Positions 27,352 through 32,340 of a stretch of DNA of 32,340 nt are shown here, piece after piece. Origin of the DNA: Bifidobacterium breve (lineage in GTDB: Bacteria > Actinomycetota > Thermoleophilia > Miltoncostaeales > Miltoncostaeaceae); the NCBI GenBank assembly GCA_945861935.1, contig CAMAVU010000015.1, positions 1-32,340 on the forward strand, in the 5' to 3' direction. Both the position numbers and the translations under genes were made by a program. Below the pieces are notes generated by a model. It was not told the origin of the DNA. It saw only the letters and a program-made list of their open reading frames with translations, and made no database searches. Every line of letters starts with the position of its first letter. Position 1 is the first letter of the stretch.

Positions 27352-27376
27352 GGGTTAGCCGGGGCAGGACTACAGT
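27348..27376 (+). promoter_or_regulatory. Promoter with -35 and -10 for the FHA-ftsR-apt unit
   Basis: TTGAGG (27348-27353) and TACAGT (27371-27376) are separated by 17 bases, the best two-part promoter in the window. The -35 overlaps the preceding gene's stop codon. The predicted transcript has a leader of about 50 bases before ATG 27433. An alternative weak TACCGG at 27419 lies 8 bases before the ATG. Confidence 0.55.
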
Positions 27377-27432
27377 GGTGCGCCCGCGAACGGGAGCCCA
27401 GTGGTAATCACCCCGCGATACCGGATGACCAG

Positions 27433-27888
27433 ATGGTGACGTGCCCGACGTGCCGGGCCGACCGACCCGAGGGCGACCGGTTCTGCGGCGCCTGTGGCTC
27501 GCCCATCCCGGATCCCGCAGCCGCCGCGCAGGCAACCGGCCCGATCGAAACCGTCGTGGATGCCGGGGTGACACCCCCGCGCGTGGGTCCCCGACTGGGG
27601 CCGGCGCTCGCCGTCCGGGTGTCCGGTGGACGCACCGGGGAGTTCTTCGCACTGGAGGCCGAGGTCATCACGATCGGGCGTTCCCCGGCGTGCGACATCT
27701 TCCTCGACGACATCACGGTCTCGCGGGTTCATGCCCGGGTGCGCACCCAGGCCGGGGGATGGGTTGTGGCGGACGACGGCAGTACCAACGGCACCTATGT
27801 GAACCGGCGCCTCATCGAGGGGCCGGAGATCCTCGGGGACGGGGACGAGGTGCAGGTCGGGAAGTTCCGTCTGGTGTTCATCGCGTGA
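27433..27888 (+). CDS. Zinc-ribbon plus FHA domain protein (GarA-like)
   Basis: A 151-residue protein with two parts. Residues 4-21 form a four-Cys zinc ribbon (C4-x2-C7 and C18-x2-C21). A linker rich in Ala, Pro and Gly follows, and residues 59-151 are a forkhead-associated domain that binds phosphothreonine: IGRSPACDIFLDD with Arg83, TVSRVHARV with Ser97/Arg98/His100, and GSTNGTYVN with Asn119. The FHA part closely resembles mycobacterial GarA (GDEVQVGKFRLVFI end), a regulator of 2-oxoglutarate metabolism controlled by Ser/Thr kinases. GarA has a phosphorylated Thr tail rather than a zinc ribbon; here only ETVV (39-42) might be a phospho-site. The ftsR-like gene follows with a 4-base overlap. 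Confidence 0.9.
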   Translation: MVTCPTCRADRPEGDRFCGACGSPIPDPAAAAQATGPIETVVDAGVTPPRVGPRLGPALAVRVSGGRTGEFFALEAEVITIGRSPACDIFLDDITVSRVHARVRTQAGGWVVADDGSTNGTYVNRRLIEGPEILGDGDEVQVGKFRLVFIA

Positions 27889-28637
27889 GGGGAGTGGGGG
27901 AGCAGACCGAGCTCCTCGGTGCCAGCGACGGGGACCACGCCCCGGGGATGACCATCGGTGCGGTCTGCGATGCCCTGCGGCCGGACTTCCCCGACCTCTC
28001 GATCTCCAAGTTGCGGTACCTCGAGGACCGGGAACTGGTGAACCCGCGCCGCACAAGCGGCGGCTACCGCCTGTACGGACCCCGGGATGTCGAACGCCTG
28101 CGAACCATCCTCAGGCTGCAGCGCGATGAATTCCTGCCCCTCAAGGTGATCCGCGACGAACTCGATGCCACGCGCACGGGTGCCGTCGCTGCGACGACCC
28201 CGGCGCGCCGCATCAAGCGGGAGACCCTCCGCCCGGTTGCAGGAGGACGGCGCCACGATGTCGCCCAGGTGCTTGCCGCGTCGGGCGCCGACCGGGAACT
28301 CATACGCGACCTCGACCGGTACGGGTTGATCCGCGGCACCGACGACCTCGACGACAACGACCTCGAGGTGGTCAAGGCGGCTGTCGAGTTGAGGGCCTAC
28401 GGCCTGGAACCACGCCACCTCCGCACACTGAAGGTCGCAGCCGAGCGTGAGGCCGGGTTGCTTGAGCAGGTGCTCTCAACGGCACTCCGCTCACCGAATG
28501 CCGGGCGCCGGCGCGAGGCCATGGACTCCCTCGAAGCGCTCGCCGCACTCGCGTCGCACATCCACCAACTGATGTTGGTCCAGGAGCTCCGCCGCGTGGC
28601 GTCGTCCGGCCCGGATCCGGCCCCCGAGACCGCGTGA
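27885..28637 (+). CDS. ftsR: MerR-family transcriptional regulator, FtsR-like
   Basis: A 250-residue DNA-binding protein. The N-terminal MerR winged helix-turn-helix is clear: MTIGAVCDALRPDFPDLSIS, KLRYLEDRELVNPRRTSGGY and RLYGPRDVERLRTILRLQ. A long C-terminal part contains further charged helices and no metal-binding Cys pattern, unlike metal-sensing MerR proteins. In Actinobacteria a gene of this type (Rv1828; FtsR in corynebacteria, an activator of ftsZ) follows garA, and the same order here supports the name. GTG 27885 overlaps the FHA gene by 4 bases; a second in-frame GTG at 27894 or ATG at 27948 would still keep the HTH. Confidence 0.85.
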   Translation: MRGVGEQTELLGASDGDHAPGMTIGAVCDALRPDFPDLSISKLRYLEDRELVNPRRTSGGYRLYGPRDVERLRTILRLQRDEFLPLKVIRDELDATRTGAVAATTPARRIKRETLRPVAGGRRHDVAQVLAASGADRELIRDLDRYGLIRGTDDLDDNDLEVVKAAVELRAYGLEPRHLRTLKVAAEREAGLLEQVLSTALRSPNAGRRREAMDSLEALAALASHIHQLMLVQELRRVASSGPDPAPETA

Positions 28638-29173
28638 CCTACGACATCAATGGAGCGATCCGCCGGATCCCGCACCACCCCAAGCCCGGGATCCTGTTCT
28701 ACGATCTCATGCCGCTCTTCGAGTCGCCCGCAGGGCTCGCGGCGTGTGTGGACGGCATCGCGGCCTGGGCGCGCCCCCGCCGCGTTGATGTCGTGCTCGG
28801 GGCCGAGGCCCGCGGGTTCATCCTCGGCGGCGCCATCGCACGCTCCCTCGATGCGGGTATCGCGTGTGCGCGGAAGCCCGGAAAACTGCCGTACGAGGTC
28901 ATCCGGCGCGAGTACGACCTCGAGTACGGGACGGACGTGCTTGAGGTTCACCGGGACGCGATCCGCCCCGGGCAACGGGTGCTGGTGCACGATGACCTCC
29001 TCGCCACTGGCGGTACCGCCGCCGCGAAGTGCCAACTCGTCGAGGAACTGGGCGGCGTGGTCGCGGGAGTCGCGGTGGTCGTGGAGTTGACCTTCCTGCC
29101 CGGCCGGGAGCGCCTCGCCGGCTATGACGTCATGGCGCTCGTGGCCTACGACAGCGAGGCTGTGGTCGAGTAG
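28634..29173 (+). CDS. apt: Adenine phosphoribosyltransferase
   Basis: Apt salvages adenine to AMP with PRPP. The 179-residue protein has the family opening IRRIPHHPKPGILFYDLMPL, GAEARGFILGGAIA, RKPGKLPYEVI and the PRPP-binding motif VLVHDDLLATGGTAAA. GTG 28634 overlaps the ftsR stop by 4 bases, so it is likely co-transcribed with the FHA and MerR genes. The last 28 bases overlap the 3' end of the M32 carboxypeptidase gene on the opposite strand. Confidence 0.95.
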   Translation: MTYDINGAIRRIPHHPKPGILFYDLMPLFESPAGLAACVDGIAAWARPRRVDVVLGAEARGFILGGAIARSLDAGIACARKPGKLPYEVIRREYDLEYGTDVLEVHRDAIRPGQRVLVHDDLLATGGTAAAKCQLVEELGGVVAGVAVVVELTFLPGRERLAGYDVMALVAYDSEAVVE

Positions 29174-30636
29174 GTGCGCTCGAGGTGGGCGATGAACGGG
29201 TCCGCCGACAGGGTGTGACCCGTGGCCTGCCGCATCAGGTCGGGGGTGTCCATCACCCGTCCATGCACGTGGACGTGGGTCCGGAGGAACGACAGAAGGG
29301 GGGAGGGCCCCTCCGAGGCAAGCACCTCGCCGATGGGGCCCACCTGATCCCCGAACGCCTCGGCGAGTTGCGCCGCGTAGAGGTTGCCGAGCGTGTACGT
29401 GGGGAAGTATCCAAAGATCCCCGCCGCCCAGTGGATGTCCTGCATCGCTCCCTCCGAGGGGGAGCCGGGGGTGATGCGGAGCAAACTGAGCATGCCCTCG
29501 TCGAACGCGCCGGGCAGGTCCTCGACCTCCATGTCTCCGAGGATGATGTGGCGCTCCAGCCGGGTGCGCAGGATGATGTGGAGGTCGTAGGTGACCTCGT
29601 CACTCTCCACGCGGATCGGCTGGCGCGCGACGCGGTTGAGCGCCCGGACGTAATCGTCTGCCGAGAGCCCGGCAGCCGCGCCGGGAAACGCCCTCGTCAG
29701 CGCGGGTTGGAGGCGTTGCCAGAACGCCGCCGTGCGTCCGACGTGGTTCTCCCAGAACCGGGATTGGCTTTCGTGCGCCCCGAGCGAGGGCGCATCCCCG
29801 GCAGCGGTACGGCGGAGGTCCTGCGGAATGCCCTGGTCATAAAGGGCATGCCCGCCCTCATGAAGCACGGCCATCACGCACGACAGCGGGTCGTGGGGAT
29901 CCACACGGGTGGAAAGGCGGGTATCCCCCGGCCCGAGCGCCATCGTCACCGGATGGGCGGTCCTCCCGACGGCACCCCGGGCCGGGTCGAACCCGATGTC
30001 GAGCGCGATCTCCTGCGCGACGGCCATTTGCTCCGCCTCGGGCCATGGCCCCCGGGGAAGGGTTGGCCCGCCGCGATCGGCCAACGAATCCAGGAGGGGC
30101 TGCACCCGCTCGGCGAGGTCGGCAAGGACGGGCTCGAGCATGGCATGGGTGGTTCCGGGCTCGTAGAGGTCGATCAGGGCGTCGTACGGGTCGCCCCCGT
30201 CCGCGAGTGCATGCCCCTGCTCGCGGGTGAGGGCCACAACTGGCACCAGAGCATCGAGCCACGCCCGGACGTCGCCTGAGGCGCGGGCCTCGGCCCAGAT
30301 CGCCACACTGCGGGACGAGGCCTCGGCCAGGCTCCGGACAAGCGCCTCGGGGACGCGCTCCGCGCGCCCGCGCTCCCGCATCCCGATCTGGGCACTCGCG
30401 CGCCGCCACGGGTCAGCCGACGCACCGAGCGCCTCAAGCGCGGGCTGCGCGGCGGGGTCGAGGAGGTGCCGGTGCCTGAGCCCGGCGAGTGTCGCCAACT
30501 GGGACCCCCGGGCCTCGGCGGCCCCCGGGGGCATCACCGTCTCCCGATCCCACTCGAGCACCGCTGATGCCCCGTCGAGATCGGCAAGCGTGCTCATCCA
30601 TCCGGTGGCGATCGTCCATGCCCGTTCTTCATCCAT
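29146..30636 (-). CDS. M32 family carboxypeptidase (thermostable carboxypeptidase Taq type)
   Basis: A 496-residue cytoplasmic zinc carboxypeptidase, the usual family length. The zinc site is HEGGH at residues 259-263 with the third ligand Glu289 in AHESQSRFWENHVG; IRVESDEVTYDLHIILR and YDALIDLYEPG are also family features. It would trim C-terminal residues of peptides with broad specificity. The ATG at 30634-30636 (complement) follows a TACGGT hexamer by 6 bases on the minus strand. It is divergent from the small membrane protein gene and convergent with apt. Confidence 0.94.
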   Translation of the reverse strand: MDEERAWTIATGWMSTLADLDGASAVLEWDRETVMPPGAAEARGSQLATLAGLRHRHLLDPAAQPALEALGASADPWRRASAQIGMRERGRAERVPEALVRSLAEASSRSVAIWAEARASGDVRAWLDALVPVVALTREQGHALADGGDPYDALIDLYEPGTTHAMLEPVLADLAERVQPLLDSLADRGGPTLPRGPWPEAEQMAVAQEIALDIGFDPARGAVGRTAHPVTMALGPGDTRLSTRVDPHDPLSCVMAVLHEGGHALYDQGIPQDLRRTAAGDAPSLGAHESQSRFWENHVGRTAAFWQRLQPALTRAFPGAAAGLSADDYVRALNRVARQPIRVESDEVTYDLHIILRTRLERHIILGDMEVEDLPGAFDEGMLSLLRITPGSPSEGAMQDIHWAAGIFGYFPTYTLGNLYAAQLAEAFGDQVGPIGEVLASEGPSPLLSFLRTHVHVHGRVMDTPDLMRQATGHTLSADPFIAHLERTYSTTASLS

Positions 30637-30642
30637 CCCGCC

Positions 30643-30648
30643 ACCGTA
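30643..30648 (-). promoter_or_regulatory. Putative -10 element for the M32 carboxypeptidase gene
   Basis: Minus-strand TACGGT ends 6 bases before the ATG at 30636, again the leaderless arrangement. It is only 11 bases from the opposing -10 at 30660-30665. Confidence 0.4.
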
Positions 30649-30659
30649 CCCGGGCGGCG

Positions 30660-30665
30660 TATCCT
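30660..30665 (+). promoter_or_regulatory. Putative -10 element for the small membrane protein gene
   Basis: TATCCT lies 7 bases before ATG 30673. The divergent -10 for the M32 gene is at 30643-30648, so RNA polymerase could hardly occupy both sites at once. Confidence 0.4.
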
Positions 30666-30672
30666 CGGGGAC

Positions 30673-30915
30673 ATGAGCACGCGTCCGTCACTCGTGGTCC
30701 GTTGGGAGGAACTGCATGTGGGCGTGCAGGTGGGGGTGGTATCCGTCCTCGGGATCATCGTGCTCTGGGCTGGCCACGTGCTGCTGCTCAACCAGCCCAT
30801 GGGGCGGGGGTTCCTCTATGCCCTGTTCTGGGCAATCCCGCTCACCATCATCGTCGTGGCCGGCACCCGCACCGAACGCGCCAGACGGCGACGGGCGGAG
30901 GGACGAGATCTCTGA
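30673..30915 (+). CDS. Small two-helix membrane protein of unknown function
   Basis: An 80-residue protein with two predicted membrane helices, at about residues 18-40 (VQVGVVSVLGIIVLWAGHVLL) and 46-63 (GFLYALFWAIPLTIIVVA), and a short basic tail (RTERARRRRAEGRD). By the positive-inside rule the tail should be cytoplasmic. I do not recognise the family. It starts with ATG 7 bases after a TATCCT hexamer and without a Shine-Dalgarno. The ferritin gene follows after 48 bases and may share the transcript. Confidence 0.7.
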   Translation: MSTRPSLVVRWEELHVGVQVGVVSVLGIIVLWAGHVLLLNQPMGRGFLYALFWAIPLTIIVVAGTRTERARRRRAEGRDL

Positions 30916-30963
30916 TGACGCGGCTCAGATCGCGTGTGCTGACAACCCGGGAAGGACACCACC

Positions 30964-31461
30964 ATGACGCCCGATGACGCCGTCCGGCAAGCGCTGTGCA
31001 CACATATGGGGCGCGAGTTCGCTGCCCACTTCCAGTATCTGGCCATGTCCGCCTGGCTCGCGGGCGAGGGCCTGCCCGAGACCTCCGGCTTCTTCGGCGG
31101 CCAGGCGTCGGAGGAGCATGTCCACGCCATGAAGTTCCTCCAGTTCATCGTGGACACGGGCGGGCCCGTCGAGATCCCCGCCGTGGATGCCCCGGCGGCG
31201 GCCTTCGCGTCGGCGGAGGCGTTGGTCGGGTCCGCCCTCGCGCAGGAGGAGCAGATCACCCGGTGGATCGAGGACCTCGTGCACCTCGCGCGTGACCACA
31301 GGGACCTGGCAACCGAGGCGTTCCTCCAGTGGTTCATCAGGGAGCAGGTCGAAGAGGTGGCGACCATGACCGAACTCCTCCAGGTGGTCCGCCACGCGGG
31401 ACCGAGCCTGCTTCTGGTGGAGGACTACGTGACCCGCTGGAAGCCGACCCGGGCCCGGTAG
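30964..31461 (+). CDS. ftn: Non-haem ferritin
   Basis: A 165-residue bacterial ferritin (FtnA type) that oxidises and stores iron in a 24-subunit shell. Ferroxidase-centre residues are in place: Glu18 in MGREFAAHFQYLAMSAWL, Glu51 and His54 in SEEHVHAMKF, Glu95/96 in AQEEQITRW, and Gln128 in REQVEE. No haem-ligand Met as in bacterioferritin is evident. The ATG is preceded by a good Shine-Dalgarno, GGAAGGA at 30950-30956, 7 bases away. It is followed by a strongly structured region at 31463-31556. Confidence 0.94.
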   Translation: MTPDDAVRQALCTHMGREFAAHFQYLAMSAWLAGEGLPETSGFFGGQASEEHVHAMKFLQFIVDTGGPVEIPAVDAPAAAFASAEALVGSALAQEEQITRWIEDLVHLARDHRDLATEAFLQWFIREQVEEVATMTELLQVVRHAGPSLLLVEDYVTRWKPTRAR

Positions 31462-31462
31462 G

Positions 31463-31556
31463 CCCATCTGAAATGGGGCGCTGCCGGGGCTCGTGAAGGC
31501 ATGTGTCGCGTCCCTGACGGGCTGTTTTCCGTCAGGGACGCAGACCCCGGCATCGC
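31463..31556 (+). terminator. Nested hairpin region after the ferritin gene
   Basis: The centre is a perfect 13-bp stem, GCGTCCCTGACGG (31508-31520) with CCGTCAGGGACGC (31529-31541), and an 8-base loop GCTGTTTT. An outer perfect 8-bp stem, TGCCGGGG (31482-31489) with CCCCGGCA (31545-31552), encloses it and extends by three more pairs past one mismatch. A small CCCAT/ATGGG hairpin (31463-31477) precedes it. A terminator for ferritin is the simplest reading, but no U-run follows, and a structured RNA element is possible. Confidence 0.6.
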
Positions 31557-31612
31557 AGCCGCAGCATGGGGCGGGACATACCCGGGTAGGTGCTACAGAC
31601 CTCCCATATCGG

Positions 31613-31618
31613 TACACT
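31613..31618 (+). promoter_or_regulatory. Putative -10 element for the repeat protein gene
   Basis: TACACT lies 6 bases before ATG 31625, fitting the leaderless pattern seen at other unit starts. No Shine-Dalgarno is present between them. Confidence 0.4.
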
Positions 31619-31624
31619 CCCCAC

Positions 31625-32014
31625 ATGACGGGTCCCCCAGGCACCCGAGGCCCACGCATCCCCCGGGCGCCCGCGGCCCTCCTCACCGCGAGCGCACTGC
31701 TGCTCCTGCCCGGCACCCTTGCGCTCGCCGGGGTGTGGGCCACCCCCCCGAGCGACCTCTCGGCCCCGGGCCAGAACGCCTACGTCCCCCAGATCGCCCC
31801 CGGCCCCTCAGGCGTCGTGACCGCCGTGTGGCGGCGCTCCAACGGCACGGCCTCCATCATTCAGGCCTCCCGGTACGCCGCCGGCGCGTGGAGCGCGCCC
31901 AGCGACCTCTCGGCCCCGGGCCAGGACGCCTACGCCCCCCAAATCGCCACCGACCCCTCAGGCGTCGTGACCGCCGTGTGGTACCGCTCCAACGGCACGG
32001 ACCTCATCATCTAG
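31625..32014 (+). CDS. Secreted tandem-repeat protein, cut short by an in-frame TAG
   Basis: The frame encodes 129 residues up to TAG 32012-32014. The N-terminus is a secretion signal: basic residues, a hydrophobic core (AALLTASALLLLPGTLALAG, about 17-36) and a possible cleavage site after VWA. Exact 50-residue repeats then follow (SDLSAPGQ, PQIATDPSGVVTAVW, SNGT, ASRYAAGAW). The same frame remains open after the TAG to the window end with the same repeat, so the original protein is longer. The repeat resembles extracellular beta-propeller-like blades (Asp/Pro-Ser-Gly turn then AVW strand), but I cannot assign a family. The gene could be a pseudogene, a readthrough gene or a sequencing error. 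Confidence 0.65.
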   Translation: MTGPPGTRGPRIPRAPAALLTASALLLLPGTLALAGVWATPPSDLSAPGQNAYVPQIAPGPSGVVTAVWRRSNGTASIIQASRYAAGAWSAPSDLSAPGQDAYAPQIATDPSGVVTAVWYRSNGTDLII

Positions 32015-32340
32015 GCCTCCCGGTACGCCGCCGGCGCGTGGAGCGCGCCCAGTGACCTCTCGGCCCCGGGCCAGAACGCCAGCGCCCCCCAGATCGCCAC
32101 CGACCCCTCAGGCGTCGTGACCGCCGTGTGGTACCGCGACAACGGCACGCACTGGGTCATCCAGGCCTCCCGGTACGCAGCCGGCGCGTGGAGCGCGCCC
32201 AGCGACCTCTCGGCCGCGGGCCAGGACGCCTACACCCCCCAGATCGCCACCGACCCCTCAGGCGTCGTGACCGCCGTGTGGTACCGCTCCAACGGCACGA
32301 ACTACATCATCCAGGCCTCCCGGTACGCAGCCGGCGCGTG
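31751..32340 (+). repeat. Tandem array of 150-bp coding repeats (at least 3.9 units)
   Basis: Unit starts at 31751, 31901, 32051 and 32201 (each AGCGACCTCT or AGTGACCTCT), so the period is exactly 150 bases or 50 codons. The last unit continues beyond the window. Units are nearly identical at the DNA level, including silent positions; differences cluster at two protein sites, after GQ(N/D)A and around the NGT motif. This indicates recent duplication or ongoing gene conversion. Confidence 0.93.
32015..32340 (+). pseudogene. In-frame continuation of the repeat protein beyond the TAG (partial)
   Basis: After TAG 32012-32014 the same reading frame stays open to the end of the window and encodes the rest of unit 2, all of unit 3 and most of unit 4, with protein sequence as well conserved as before the stop. 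At the equivalent position the other units have CAG (31862, 32162, 32312), so one C-to-T change explains the stop. Absence of further stops or frameshifts suggests the change is recent, suppressed or an error. Confidence 0.6.

Noticed and set aside
32012-32014. TAG read as pyrrolysine or another recoded amino acid
   Set aside because: The other three units have CAG at this position and no pyrrolysine gene is in the window; a C-to-T change is simpler.
31751-32340. The repeat array as a CRISPR array or insertion sequence
   Set aside because: The period is an exact 50 codons inside a secreted-protein frame, there are no spacers, no cas genes and no transposase.

Overview
This is a GC-rich window from the chromosome of a high-GC, Gram-positive-type bacterium, most likely an Actinomycetota outside the classical Actinobacteria class; a Thermoleophilia-like lineage is my best guess. 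Reasons: SepF and YggT division-cluster genes, a GarA-like FHA gene followed by an FtsR-type MerR gene, the order rpsB-tsf-pyrH-frr-uppS-cdsA followed by dxr-rseP-ispG-proS, and an M32 carboxypeptidase. The short HisG plus HisZ system differs from the long HisG of classical Actinobacteria. By my start calls, 21 of 39 protein genes begin with GTG, 17 with ATG and one with TTG. Most neighbouring genes overlap by 1 to 11 bases.

Layout. 1-560: 3' end of a 23S rRNA gene, the 5S gene and a strong terminator hairpin. 786-3220: a class V aminotransferase and murA, whose catalytic Cys is replaced by Asp. 3224-9453: histidine operon hisZ-hisG-hisD-hisB-hisH-hisA-hisF ending in ridA; hisC, hisI and hisE are not here. 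9458-12362: a small unknown minus-strand gene, a CCA-adding-type nucleotidyltransferase, pgeF and the PLP homeostasis gene yggS. 12363-15736: sepF, proC, yggT, a DUF167 gene, lspA and an RluD-type pseudouridine synthase. 15878-20335: rpsB, tsf, pyrH, frr, uppS and cdsA (translation, UMP supply, undecaprenyl and CDP-diacylglycerol synthesis), preceded by a structured leader. 20335-26675: M42 aminopeptidase, dxr, rseP, ispG and proS, then tRNA-Pro(GGG) and a PgsA-type phosphatidyltransferase. 27433-29173: zinc-ribbon/FHA protein, FtsR-like MerR regulator and apt. 29146-30636 (minus): M32 carboxypeptidase. 30673-31461: a small membrane protein and ferritin. 31625 to the end: a secreted protein of exact 150-bp (50-residue) tandem repeats, interrupted by an in-frame TAG and running off the window.

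Most of the window is conserved housekeeping DNA. I see no CRISPR array, prophage, insertion sequence or defence system. The most interesting signals are (i) a recurring arrangement in which a TANNNT -10-like hexamer sits 6-8 bases before the start codon of genes that head transcription units, predicting leaderless mRNAs, with several hexamers built on the stop codon of the preceding gene; (ii) the repeat gene with a single C-to-T nonsense change in one of four near-identical units; (iii) a nested long hairpin just before that gene; and (iv) the zinc-ribbon version of a GarA-like protein. No database search was run; all functional names rest on recognised motifs and gene order.
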